From: BOG-1184 sp049514575
Lineage (GTDB): Bacteria > Fibrobacterota > Chitinivibrionia > Chitinivibrionales > Chitinispirillaceae
Direction of reading: 5' to 3'
Length of the DNA: 32,557 bases
Assembly: GCA_049514575.1 (NCBI GenBank)
Contig: JBEKUX010000042.1
Span: forward strand, 1 to 32,557
The notes beneath the pieces are model-generated. The model did not search any database. It was not told the DNA's origin and saw only the letters and a list, made by a program, of their open reading frames with translations. How positions within the stretch are numbered: the stretch's first letter is position 1; each line of letters starts with the position of its first letter. The position numbers and the translations under genes were made by a program. This document shows, piece by piece, positions 7,699 through 15,903 of this stretch.

Positions 7699-7706
7699 AG
7701 AACGCC

Positions 7707-8306
7707 TTAGCTCACTTTTAACTGATTATAAAGTCCTTCCCACATAAATGAAATATCTTCCATCATTTTTTCTATTTTGTTTTCAACAATAAGACGCATA
7801 CCTATGCCATCGGTGACAAAGATGAAAAGTCTGGCAATCTGTTCGTTTGTCATCGTTGACGCGATCTCCCGCTTTTCGCGTGCGGTCATGATAATGCTTT
7901 CCCACGCCTTTTGTTCGGCTTCCTGTTGTTGCTTAAATTTCCTGCGGAATTCAGGGAACAATTTAATCCCCTCGAAGATTAGAAAGAAATAGTTGGTATC
8001 TTTTAGCGAGAACTTCTTGTTGTTTTCCGACACATGGATTCTCTTTCTTACCTCGGCCAGGTAGTCCTGGCCGAACTGATACAGTGAGTCCCTGGAAAAC
8101 CTGGAATAGTCGGGAGCCATGGAATCCAGGAAATAGGAACTGAGAATTTCTGAAAAAAGCTGTTCCTTGCTTTCAAAATAATGGTAAAAGGCGCCTTTGG
8201 ACAGCCCTGTCTTCCTGACGATCTGGCTCATGGTGACCCCCTTGAAACTGTTCCTCAGAAACAGTCCCAATGCCACCATCACTATGTGCTCTTTTGTGTC
8301 TTTCAT
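7707..8306 (-). CDS. TetR family transcriptional regulator
   Basis: About 199 residues from the ATG at 8306. A longer frame opening with TTG at 8342 would start inside the promoter and is rejected. The N-terminal 50 residues are a TetR helix-turn-helix: KEHIVMVALGLFLRNSFKGV, TMSQIVRKTGLSKGAFYHYF, ESKEQLFSEIL. The rest is the variable helical ligand-binding and dimer domain. It heads the operon with the ABC ATPase and permease. The operator-like palindrome directly before the start predicts autorepression, relieved by a ligand that is probably a substrate of the pump. The ligand is not known. Confidence 0.92.
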   Translation of the reverse strand: MKDTKEHIVMVALGLFLRNSFKGVTMSQIVRKTGLSKGAFYHYFESKEQLFSEILSSYFLDSMAPDYSRFSRDSLYQFGQDYLAEVRKRIHVSENNKKFSLKDTNYFFLIFEGIKLFPEFRRKFKQQQEAEQKAWESIIMTAREKREIASTMTNEQIARLFIFVTDGIGMRLIVENKIEKMMEDISFMWEGLYNQLKVS

Positions 8307-8309
8307 AAA

Positions 8310-8327
8310 ACCGACCGTTCGGTCTGT
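8310..8327. promoter_or_regulatory. TetR-type operator palindrome
   Basis: ACCGACCG-TT-CGGTCTGT pairs at seven of eight positions on each side of the centre, with a perfect GACCG/CGGTC core. It resembles the ACCGACCGGTCGGT-like operators of many TetR repressors. It lies three bases upstream of the tetR start codon and just downstream of the predicted -10 box, so a bound repressor would block initiation or clearance. Confidence 0.7.
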
Positions 8328-8331
8328 TTTC

Positions 8332-8360
8332 AATATACACAATTTTTAATGAACACGCAA
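8332..8360 (-). promoter_or_regulatory. Sigma-70-like promoter of the tetR-ABC operon
   Basis: On the minus strand TTGCGT (8355-8360) and TATATT (8332-8337) are separated by exactly 17 bases. Predicted transcription starts near 8325, inside the operator. The leader would be only about 20 bases and has no Shine-Dalgarno sequence. Confidence 0.6.
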
Positions 8361-8383
8361 GAAGGAAATAGTAATTTCTTATT

Positions 8384-9118
8384 ATGACGAAACTCCCAAA
8401 CCGCATTATGACCAATCCGCTCCCCTCCCTTCGCTCTTCGCTCCGCAGCCACGCCGACGTCGCGACCCGCACCACCTTCCAGCGGTTCTTCAAGGAAGAG
8501 GTGAAATTCTACGGGGTCAGGTCAGGGACCGTCGCGAAAATCGCAAAGGACTATTTTGCGGCCATAAAAGATTCGGGCAAGAAAAGGATCTTCGGCCTCT
8601 GCGAGGAGCTGTTTAAATCCGGTATCAGCGAAGAGTCATGGATCGCGGCCAATTGGGCATACTGGATCCGCAAACAGTTTACGTCGGATGATTATAAAAT
8701 CTTTGAGCGCTGGGTGAACAAGTATGTCCACAACTGGGCAGCATGCGATACGCTGTGCAACCATGCTGTCGGCGCGCTGGTGGAAATGTATCCTCAATGC
8801 ATAACCGGATTGAAAAAATGGGCAAAGTCAAAAAACCGGTGGCTCAAACGGGCAGCCGCGGTCACCCTTATAATTCCGGCAAAAGAGGGAAAATTTCTGC
8901 AGGACATTTTTACTATCGCCCATATATTACTCCTTGACCCGGACGACATGGTGCAGAAAGGTTATGGGTGGATGCTCAAAGAGGCCGGCCGCAACCATCA
9001 GAAAGAGGTGTTCGGTTATGTGATGAAGAACAGGGCCGTTATGCCGCGCACTGCCCTGCGCTATGCAATAGAAAAAATGTCGCCAGACCTGCGGAAGCGG
9101 GCAATGGCTAAAGGGTGA
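8384..9118 (+). CDS. AlkD-like DNA alkylation repair protein
   Basis: A 244-residue all-helical HEAT-like repeat protein. The start resembles the family pattern (a short leader, then TFQRFFKEEVKFYGVRSGTVAKIAKDYF), and the middle has the characteristic WVNKYVHNWAACDTLCNHAVGALV, which aligns with the W-x2-x-D (NWD.xD) site of DNA alkylation repair enzymes; the conserved tryptophan and aspartate are present. AlkD removes bulky or charged alkylated bases without flipping them. The first ATG (8384) is used here; the next one, 24 bases on, is also possible, and neither has a good ribosome site. It is divergent from tetR and ends eight bases from the convergent FGE-domain gene. Confidence 0.8.
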   Translation: MTKLPNRIMTNPLPSLRSSLRSHADVATRTTFQRFFKEEVKFYGVRSGTVAKIAKDYFAAIKDSGKKRIFGLCEELFKSGISEESWIAANWAYWIRKQFTSDDYKIFERWVNKYVHNWAACDTLCNHAVGALVEMYPQCITGLKKWAKSKNRWLKRAAAVTLIIPAKEGKFLQDIFTIAHILLLDPDDMVQKGYGWMLKEAGRNHQKEVFGYVMKNRAVMPRTALRYAIEKMSPDLRKRAMAKG

Positions 9119-9126
9119 TGTCCGGC

Positions 9127-9990
9127 CTACCGCTTTACACAGCGGAAGCCGTAGCGGTTACGGTTTTTCCGTTCGTCGCCCGGCACGTTGTTGTGTCGGT
9201 ACGACCAGCACCGAACGCTGGCGTCGCTCAGCCAGGAACCGCCGCGAAGCACCCGTAAGGTACCGGTTGACGGACCGCTGAAATCGGTCTGCGATCCGTA
9301 AGGATAATTCTTCGCATACAAGTCGTTACACCATTCCCAGACGTTGCCGCACATGTCATACAAACCCCATGCATTCGGAAACCTGGTGGCCACCGGGTGC
9401 GTAGTGTTTCCTGAATTGCCGGCCCACCATGCGCTGCTGCTTAATCCGGCAATGTCGACGGTCTGGTAGTTCCCTGCTCCTGCCCTGCACGCGTATTCCC
9501 ACTCGGCCTCGGTCGGCAAACGGTATCCGCTCCGCGCATAATCGATGAAAAGGTCGTCCAGAAGAGAGCAGCCGTCACCGGGAATTCCATAGAGCAGCGA
9601 GTAGCGATACACGGTATCCAGCCCGTCCCGTTTTGAACGCAAGTTGCAATAGAGCACGGCATCAAACCAGGTGACCCTTTCCACAGGCAACCGGGGATCG
9701 CCTGAAAAAAATGACGGATTCACTCCCATAAGAGCCGTATAGTCGGCCTGGGTCACCTCAATGGTGTCCATGTAAAAATCGCGGGTGAATTTTACCATGT
9801 GGAGGGGTAGAGCGTTCTGATATGCGCTGTCGCCCATCTGAAAGCTTTTACCTGCTGCGGAAACAAGCCGCATCCCATGATATTGAAAACTGTTATGCAC
9901 GGTAGTAGATTGGGCCGTTGATCCGCAATCGATGATCAGCAAGCAATTGAGTAAAATACTCAGAATTGTTAACGAGCGATTCAGGGCCAT
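9127..9990 (-). CDS. FGE/SUMF1-domain protein, probably exported
   Basis: A 287-residue protein with a hydrophobic N-terminus (LTILSILLNCLLIID) followed by C22; the site IIDC is a poor lipobox because of the aspartate, so signal peptide or lipoprotein is open. The body is a formylglycine-generating-enzyme/sulfatase-modifying-factor domain: FYMDTIEVTQADYTALMG, RLPVERVTWFDAVLYCNLRS, YRLPTEAEWEYACRAG, WGLYDMCGNVWEWCNDLY, RVLRGGSWLSDASVRCWSYR and GFRCVKR. True FGE has two cysteines near the GGS motif; here the first position is serine (GGSWLS) and only one cysteine follows, so sulfatase activation is doubtful. A clear AAAGGAGA ribosome site precedes the ATG. No sulfatase gene is nearby. Confidence 0.85.
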   Translation of the reverse strand: MALNRSLTILSILLNCLLIIDCGSTAQSTTVHNSFQYHGMRLVSAAGKSFQMGDSAYQNALPLHMVKFTRDFYMDTIEVTQADYTALMGVNPSFFSGDPRLPVERVTWFDAVLYCNLRSKRDGLDTVYRYSLLYGIPGDGCSLLDDLFIDYARSGYRLPTEAEWEYACRAGAGNYQTVDIAGLSSSAWWAGNSGNTTHPVATRFPNAWGLYDMCGNVWEWCNDLYAKNYPYGSQTDFSGPSTGTLRVLRGGSWLSDASVRCWSYRHNNVPGDERKNRNRYGFRCVKR

Positions 9991-10451
9991 ATGTTCTCCT
10001 TTTGAAGAATTAAACGCTTAAGCCAAAATGTGTAACATACCCCTTCTCCTGAACAAGCGATTTTAGCTCTCAAGAGTCAAATACAACCGCAATAGCGGTA
10101 GTAACTTGCCAACCCCTGCTCCCCTTCCTTCCCACCGTAAGATCAAGGAAGGCTGACAGAAGTGGTTTATTAAAGCAAGTAATAAAAAATCATTTTAAAA
10201 ATGCGAAACCCGTATTAAATCAGGTCAGATCGTATAGGCTATCAAAACAATCTGTATTAGTGTACTGTTACGGTATAACTAAACCCAGCATTTCGCTCGC
10301 ATTATTATAGCCTATTTTTTTAATATTTTCAATACTTTTTTTTTGATTCAACGCGGTTATCTTATTTTATAAAAGCGACTCGTTGCTAAAGAACACGATT
10401 ATTACCGGCAACCTCGTCCAAAAGAGTACCTATTGTTCTGAAAATTATACT
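9991..10451. other. Long AT-rich intergenic region with short hairpins
   Basis: This 461-base spacer lies upstream of the FGE-domain gene and downstream of the coiled-coil gene. It contains two small hairpins: ACCGC-AATA-GCGGT (10086-10099) and CCTTCCTT (10123-10130) with AAGGAAGG (10145-10152). The right half is very AT-rich. I see no coding frame, tRNA or recognisable riboswitch core. Confidence 0.5.
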
Positions 10452-11051
10452 TCACCGGGCAAGGGCGTCGTCGGACTCGGACAAATCGTCGTTGTCCATG
10501 TTGGCAAGATTGATGAGGCGCGTATCGTCGTAGAGTTTCAGGCTGGGTTTTGATGCGGTTTTATTTCCGGTCAGGATGGAATCGAAGGCCGGGAGCGCGG
10601 ACCCGGTTATCGGCGAATCCAGTCCTTCCCGCTCCTGAAGCTGTCTTGTGATCTGCTTGATCTTTGCGCGGAGCGTATAGTTTTCACTCAGGATAATGTC
10701 GTACTCACGGAACACGGTACGCAGTTTTTCCTTCAATTCCCTGGTCTCGCCTGCTGAAGCCGCAGTTGAATCATTACTTTCCCTTTTAATTTCATGGAAA
10801 GGCTTGTGTTGATTGGCCACGGCTTCGGCCACGAAATTTATAATCTTTTCCATTTCATGGAGGCGGTCATCGTCGAATTTCGCAGTCACCAGCTTCTGCT
10901 GGCCATGTCCCGCATTGAACAGGTCAACTTCCCTGGAAAGGTTGGCCCCTTTTATCCGGTATTCGGTTTTTCTCTGAAAATAGAGCACAATAAAGAGAAC
11001 AAACACCATGAAGGCGACGATCGGGACCAGCCAGAGTAGTTCAATATTCAT
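10452..11051 (-). CDS. Membrane-anchored coiled-coil protein, unknown function
   Basis: A 199-residue protein with one N-terminal membrane helix (about residues 5-26, LLWLVPIVAFMVFVLFIVLY) and a short basic stretch after it, which predicts a cytoplasmic body. Residues about 60-85 and 105-145 are heptad-rich (ETRELKEKLRTVFREYDI, TLRAKIKQITRQLQEREG), suggesting coiled coils. The C-terminal 50 residues are low-complexity and acidic (MDNDDLSESDDALAR). The design resembles small envelope or division scaffolds, but I see no family motif. It is divergent from glmM with 80 bases between. Confidence 0.6.
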   Translation of the reverse strand: MNIELLWLVPIVAFMVFVLFIVLYFQRKTEYRIKGANLSREVDLFNAGHGQQKLVTAKFDDDRLHEMEKIINFVAEAVANQHKPFHEIKRESNDSTAASAGETRELKEKLRTVFREYDIILSENYTLRAKIKQITRQLQEREGLDSPITGSALPAFDSILTGNKTASKPSLKLYDDTRLINLANMDNDDLSESDDALAR

Positions 11052-11131
11052 ATAATCATAAACCTCATAAACATTTTGCCTTTGATAGTAAGATAATATA
11101 GATTTTTCAATTAATCAACTAATCAATTGCC

Positions 11132-12514
11132 ATGGATCGAATGCAGGATTCTCAAATGGAAAATATGCCGATAATGTCGGTTTCTGGCATCCGCGGCGTT
11201 GTGGGAGAATCACTTACACCCCTGCTCGTGTCCCGCATTGCGTTCCTGCAGACTCGCTCCTCGGGCAAAGGCAGGATCGTGGTCGGAAGAGACACCCGCC
11301 CATCCGGTGAAATGCTTGCCCGTGCCGCGTTCCGCGGCATCAGGGCCGCTGGCGGCCTGGCCGTCGATATCGGTATCGCGCCCACTCCCACGACCTGCGT
11401 TGCGGTGCCTGAACTTGTTGCGGCCGGCGGCATCATCATCACCGCAAGCCACAATCCGAATCCATACAACGGCTATAAAATGGTCAATGCCACAGGGCGC
11501 CTCTTCCGCGCCGAGGAGTGCGAAAATATCTATGCCGCTTTCCACAGCGGCCAATTCCCCTCTGAGGAAGAGCTTTCGAAGTTTGACGATACTCCGCATG
11601 AACGCGCTGATGCCGCGCCCATTCACCTCAAACGTATATGCGCCCAGGTTGATATCGGACTCATCAGCTCTTCCGGCATCACGGTCGGCATCGATTCGAC
11701 GAACGGCGCTGCCGGGACCGTTTTCCCCCAGCTTCTCAAGACGCTCGGCGTGGAATGGGTGGGTGTCAACAACAAGCTCGACGGTGATTTTACCCACGAT
11801 CCTGAGCCGCGTCCCGAACATCTTATTGAGCTTTCCACCCTGCTTAAAAAGTCAGGGAAAACCTGGGGCGGGTTTGCATTTGATCCGGATGCCGACCGAT
11901 TGGCAACCATGAACGAACACGGCGAGGCGGTTTCCGAGGAGATGACGCTTGCCCTGTCGCTCCAGAATATTCTCGGCCGCAGGCGGAGCGATGTGGCCAC
12001 CAATCTTTCGACCTCCATGCTCATTAACGACGTGGCGACAAGGTTCGGCGTCAACGTGATCCGGACCAAAATCGGCGAAGCGAACGTCGTGGAGGGTATG
12101 GTACGGTACAACTGCGCGGTCGGCGGAGAGGGAAACGGCGGCCTCATCTATCCGGCCGTTTCATGGGCGCGCGACGGCCTGGCGGCCCTGGCTATCATCA
12201 TTGAGCTTATGGCAAAAACCGGCAGCAAGCTCTCGGCGCTTACCGCCGAATGGCCGGTATATGCAATAGTTAAGATAAAAATCCCGGTCGGGAACGCTGA
12301 TCCGGCGTCGGCGATCGACCGGCTTGCGGAAAAATTTCCGGCTGAAGTAACCGACCGTCTCGATGGGCTGAAGATCATCCGCGACTACGGGTGGGTGCAC
12401 GTTCGGCCGTCAAACACCGAACCGATCCTGCGCTGCTATGCAGAGGCGCGGACACAGGCCGAGGCGCAGGAACTGGCGTACCTGGTGATCGGCATGTTAC
12501 ACTCGTCACAATGA
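11132..12514 (+). CDS. glmM: Phosphoglucosamine mutase / phosphohexomutase
   Basis: A 460-residue alpha-D-phosphohexomutase. The four family motifs are all present: the phosphoserine loop TASHNP (Ser106), the magnesium loop DPDADR (251-256), the sugar-binding loop GEGNGG (332-337) and the phosphate-binding RPSNTEP (425-431). It most likely converts glucosamine-6-phosphate to glucosamine-1-phosphate for peptidoglycan and LPS precursors. The GEGNGG loop, instead of the E. coli GEQSGH, is typical of a branch annotated both as GlmM and as phosphomannomutase, so specificity is not certain. An in-frame ATG at 11156 has an AGGA ribosome site and may be the true start (MENMPIMSVSGIRG). Unlike in many genomes, glmS or folP is not adjacent. 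Confidence 0.88.
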   Translation: MDRMQDSQMENMPIMSVSGIRGVVGESLTPLLVSRIAFLQTRSSGKGRIVVGRDTRPSGEMLARAAFRGIRAAGGLAVDIGIAPTPTTCVAVPELVAAGGIIITASHNPNPYNGYKMVNATGRLFRAEECENIYAAFHSGQFPSEEELSKFDDTPHERADAAPIHLKRICAQVDIGLISSSGITVGIDSTNGAAGTVFPQLLKTLGVEWVGVNNKLDGDFTHDPEPRPEHLIELSTLLKKSGKTWGGFAFDPDADRLATMNEHGEAVSEEMTLALSLQNILGRRRSDVATNLSTSMLINDVATRFGVNVIRTKIGEANVVEGMVRYNCAVGGEGNGGLIYPAVSWARDGLAALAIIIELMAKTGSKLSALTAEWPVYAIVKIKIPVGNADPASAIDRLAEKFPAEVTDRLDGLKIIRDYGWVHVRPSNTEPILRCYAEARTQAEAQELAYLVIGMLHSSQ

Positions 12515-12580
12515 CCGTGCTTGCAAATGGGGCCCCCGTCACCTATTTTCTTTATGTAAACGCATAGTAAAGGTTAAAAT

Positions 12581-13930
12581 ATGAACCATTACCGAAGCAT
12601 GATAACGATGTGCGTCCTGGTCATCACGCTGGTGACGAACCAGCACGCATTCGACCAGACAATCACCGGCACAGCGAAAGTCAAACTGACGGGCCCCATT
12701 ACCCAGGAACAGATGGACCAGTGCAAAGAAGACGCCAAATACCGGCTCAAACCCCAGGTACTCAGGTGGCTTGACGAGCAGAAAAGTCTGAAGATCGATA
12801 CCACCGACCTGCTCACCAACCTGCTGTTAAACAGCTTTCTCGATTCGTGCATCACCCGCGCCAAAGAGAATTCGGCTTTCAAGGAAAAATACTGGACATT
12901 TTCCTATACGCTGGCCCCGGACGCGATTAACGCCGCTCTTTCCGGTTTCAACGACCGCATCGAACTTCTGGCCATCCACTCCTGGAAACGCCTGGAGAAC
13001 GCGATCGAGCAGAAAAATTACGAGGAGATTTACTATCAGAGCGTTTCGGTCATTGCCTATGCAACGGCGTACATGGGCCCGCTCCTCACCGTACCGGGCG
13101 ACAGCAATAAAATCCTCATTGAAGAAGCCAAGGGTGTCCTGACGAATTTTCTTGGAAAGCTGTACATCTCTTCAACGGGGCAGATTATTGAAGGGAAACC
13201 CGGGTATCCGCCGCTCAATCCGCCGACCATGGGGGTCACCATAGACGGCCATCCCTTTGCCGGGATCGGCCTCACCGGTTACATCCCCGGCGGCGCCGAC
13301 GTTTTTACCGGCGTTGCCGACAATACGGGCGTTATTTCGTTCCAGAACCTTATAATACCCTTTGTTAAAAATGGCTCTATGATGTACGTCGCGCCGAACC
13401 TCGGCAGAGTGATCAACAGCAAATGGCGCATCGGCATGAAGGATTTCGGCATCAAGATCGGCAACGAGCTCAACGAGACGTTCTTCTTTAAAATCAACAA
13501 ACCGACGTTCACGCTGACATTCGAGGCAACCGACCCCGATCCCACGGACACGCTCCCCAAGGAATTCATGAGCGGCGCCGCCATGAAGAAATACCTCGTG
13601 GATTCGTGCTGGCTCCAGCCTGCCGCAGGCGCTGCACCGGCCGATCTCAACATCTCCATCAAATGCCAGATATCGAGCGCCAATTCCGAGGCGTTCGAAG
13701 CGGGCCTGGCGCGGCTCGACGGCTCGGTCCTCATTCAGGCGCCCCAGCTCACCCCGCCCCGGACCGAAAGCGAAACGATCGACTTTGAGAAAAAATACGA
13801 AAAATTGTCCTTTAATCTCGATGATAAAAAGGGCTATAACAAGGAGCCCAAGGTCCCTATGGGCTCTTTCGTATGGGAGTCAAACGTAAAGCTCCGCGGG
13901 CTTGTCAGGAAGATAATGAACAGACTATAA
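12581..13930 (+). CDS. Exported protein of unknown function
   Basis: A 449-residue protein with an N-terminal signal peptide (MITMCVLVITLVTNQHAF), so probably periplasmic or outer-membrane associated. Residues about 25-110 (ITGTAKVKLTGPITQEQMDQ...) resemble the start of LPP20/FlgP-like or stress-induced envelope proteins, in which a helical region with TGxA precedes a beta region, but the match is weak. The region about 205-290 has a Pro/Gly-rich part (GYPPLNPPTMGVTIDGHPFA) followed by a beta-rich segment that looks like a carboxypeptidase-regulatory or CNA-B-like fold (VFTGVADNTGVISFQNLIIPF). It lies 66 bases after glmM and ends 28 bases from the convergent rhomboid gene. Function not assigned. 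Confidence 0.6.
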   Translation: MNHYRSMITMCVLVITLVTNQHAFDQTITGTAKVKLTGPITQEQMDQCKEDAKYRLKPQVLRWLDEQKSLKIDTTDLLTNLLLNSFLDSCITRAKENSAFKEKYWTFSYTLAPDAINAALSGFNDRIELLAIHSWKRLENAIEQKNYEEIYYQSVSVIAYATAYMGPLLTVPGDSNKILIEEAKGVLTNFLGKLYISSTGQIIEGKPGYPPLNPPTMGVTIDGHPFAGIGLTGYIPGGADVFTGVADNTGVISFQNLIIPFVKNGSMMYVAPNLGRVINSKWRIGMKDFGIKIGNELNETFFFKINKPTFTLTFEATDPDPTDTLPKEFMSGAAMKKYLVDSCWLQPAAGAAPADLNISIKCQISSANSEAFEAGLARLDGSVLIQAPQLTPPRTESETIDFEKKYEKLSFNLDDKKGYNKEPKVPMGSFVWESNVKLRGLVRKIMNRL

Positions 13931-13958
13931 ATAAGATTTTAATTAATAATTAATACTC

Positions 13959-14750
13959 TTATTTTTTATTTTTCCAAACCTCTTCTAAAATCTTTTTATC
14001 TTCTTTCGTCAAAGCCCCCTCCCCTTCCTGGGATATTTTTTTGAGGATCGGGTCCACCTTTTCTTCGTAATATTTCTTCCTGCTTATCTGTTCTTCCACG
14101 CGCCGCCGCACCTCTTTCTCGTCCCACAGCTCTTTCTGGCCGCGGTACCACGCTTCAACTTTTGGCCCGCCTTTCAGCCAGGCGAACGCTACTGCTATGC
14201 CGCCCAGATGGATAAGGTGCGCTACCGCATTGCCGTGCGAAAACGCAAAGGACAGCGAAAGGACCGCATAACCGGCCACCACCATCCATGCCCTTACGGG
14301 CAGCACGAAAAAGAGAAGGAGTTCACGTGTGGGATAATACACGGCATAGGCGGTGAGCAGGCCGAATATGGCGCCGGAAGCGCCGATCACCGGCACATAC
14401 CGCATGACCGGGTCAATCATGTAAAATATGCCGAACAGGGCGGCGCCGGTCCCGAATAAAAAATAGAAACTGATAAACTTTTTTGTCCCCCAGCGTTCTT
14501 CAAGCTCGCCGCCGAACATCCATAACGCAAGCATATTGAGAAGGAGATGAGAAAAATCAGAGGTCGAATGGAGAAACATGTACGAGGCGAGCCGCCAGAC
14601 CTGGCCGCGGCCGAACACTTCGAACGGAACGAGCGCGCCCATGCCGAAAAGCCACGATCCTATCGCGGGCAGCAATTGGACGAAAAAAATCATGACATTG
14701 GCTATAAGGAGCGCCTTGACACCGCGGGTTACCGGATAGGGTGATACCAT
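13959..14750 (-). CDS. Rhomboid family intramembrane serine protease
   Basis: A 263-residue protein with about six membrane helices. The catalytic serine lies in GASGAIFG (Ser125) and the catalytic histidine in HLIHLGG (His181, with His178 nearby). The oxyanion region HLLLNMLALWMFG (helix 2, Asn72) and the loop LEERWGTKKF are also typical. Rhomboids cut membrane-spanning substrates inside the bilayer. The C-terminal 60 residues are a charged cytoplasmic tail (RRRVEEQISRKKYYEEK...ALTKEDKKILEEVW), as in many bacterial rhomboids of this type. It follows the fumarase alpha gene by 21 bases on the same strand and may be co-transcribed. Substrate unknown. Confidence 0.92.
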   Translation of the reverse strand: MVSPYPVTRGVKALLIANVMIFFVQLLPAIGSWLFGMGALVPFEVFGRGQVWRLASYMFLHSTSDFSHLLLNMLALWMFGGELEERWGTKKFISFYFLFGTGAALFGIFYMIDPVMRYVPVIGASGAIFGLLTAYAVYYPTRELLLFFVLPVRAWMVVAGYAVLSLSFAFSHGNAVAHLIHLGGIAVAFAWLKGGPKVEAWYRGQKELWDEKEVRRRVEEQISRKKYYEEKVDPILKKISQEGEGALTKEDKKILEEVWKNKK

Positions 14751-14771
14751 TGTGTTGTTGTTACTTTAAGG

Positions 14772-15617
14772 TTACAGCCTGATCTCCGCTCTTCGCGCAG
14801 CATGACAGTTGATATTCACGGCAACCGGCAAAGAGGCAATATGGCAGGGACTCTCTTCGATATGCACGGCAAGCGCAGTTACCCGGCCGCCGAGTCCCTG
14901 CGGACCGATGCCGGACGCATTGATCTTTTCCAGTATTGTTGTTTCCAGTTCAGCATACCGCCTGTCCGCGTGGCTTTTCCCAATCGGCCGCAGGAGAGCT
15001 TTTTTTGCACAAAACATGGCTTTGTCCGCCGTACCGCCGATCCCCACCCCGACGATTACGGGCGGGCACGGCTTGCCGCCGCTTTTGACCACCATAGCAA
15101 CGACAAAATCGGAGACTGCATCCGGCCCGTCTGCCGGTTTGAGCATAGCGAGTGCGCTCATGTTTTCGCTTCCCCCGCCTTTGGGCAGAAGCGAAATAAC
15201 GATATTTTCACCGGTAACCACATCGATATGAACAACTGCCGGCGTATTGTCGCCGGTGTTTTTCCGGCCGAACAGCGGATCGGCAACTATTGACTTACGC
15301 AAATAACCATCGCGGTACCCCTGTCGCGTTCCTTCATTGATCGCGTCGGGGAGCGTACCGCCGGATATCGTGACGTCTGATCCAAGTTCGACAAAGTAAA
15401 CCGCTGTGCCGGTGTCCTGGCAGATCGGGTCGTTTTCACATGCGGCCAAAGCCGCGTTCTCGATGCACTGCCGCAGGATTTCCCTGCCGCGAGGCGACTC
15501 CTCGGCCTCAAACGCTTTATTCAAAGCGGCAATGACGTCATCGGGCAGTTTCGATGCAGCTTGGATGCAGAGTTTTTTTACTGCTTCAACGATTGTTTTA
15601 TAAGGGATTACTCTCAA
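14772..15617 (-). CDS. Class I fumarase / L(+)-tartrate dehydratase-type hydro-lyase, alpha subunit
   Basis: A 281-residue protein equal to the usual length of two-subunit class I fumarase alpha chains. The three cysteines that hold the [4Fe-4S] cluster are visible: C66 in PICQDTG, C184 in GGKPCPPVIVGVGIGG and C271 in NINCHAARRAE. The segment LLPKGGGSENMSALAMLKP is also diagnostic. The enzyme hydrates fumarate to malate (or acts on tartrate); the cluster is oxygen-sensitive. It lies downstream of malic enzyme on the same strand, which makes a malate/fumarate role likely. No beta subunit is seen in the window: the next gene is rhomboid. The beta chain must be encoded elsewhere if the enzyme is active. 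Confidence 0.9.
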   Translation of the reverse strand: MRVIPYKTIVEAVKKLCIQAASKLPDDVIAALNKAFEAEESPRGREILRQCIENAALAACENDPICQDTGTAVYFVELGSDVTISGGTLPDAINEGTRQGYRDGYLRKSIVADPLFGRKNTGDNTPAVVHIDVVTGENIVISLLPKGGGSENMSALAMLKPADGPDAVSDFVVAMVVKSGGKPCPPVIVGVGIGGTADKAMFCAKKALLRPIGKSHADRRYAELETTILEKINASGIGPQGLGGRVTALAVHIEESPCHIASLPVAVNINCHAARRAEIRL

Positions 15618-15903
15618 AAATGACCTCTTTTAATATTTAAATATTTTCCATTTGCTAAAGGCACCTGTTAGGGTGTGGGGTGGGCGGCATTATACAGAAT
15701 TAGGCTTCGTTTGACCCCCACCCTCAAGTTTTAGTTGCGTTGAAATCGAAAAAAACAATTCACATAATTTTCTTTGGACGGATGATGCTTGCGGGTGCGG
15801 GTAACGGGACGCTCAAAATCTTAACCAACGGCGCCCCCCCGCCACCCTCTGCAGAAGCGGAGCCTTCAGCAAATAAAATATATTTTAAAATTCTAATGTC
15901 CTT
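15618..15903. other. Intergenic region with GC-rich repeat-like element
   Basis: The spacer between malic enzyme and fumarase alpha contains GGGGTGGG (about 15676-15683) opposite CCCCCACCC (15715-15723), and a GC-rich block with seven C (15834-15840) that follows AT-rich DNA from the malic enzyme side. The word GGGACGCTCA (15806-15815) recurs at 17297-17306 in the next spacer. The open frame across the region has no ribosome site or family motif. Confidence 0.45.

Noticed and set aside
9991..10451. Possible riboswitch or structured RNA before the FGE-domain gene
   Set aside because: Two small hairpins exist but no conserved riboswitch core could be recognised.
13931..13958. AT-rich 28 bases between convergent genes as a two-way terminator
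   Set aside because: Only weak AT-only complementarity is present; no stable stem can be seen.
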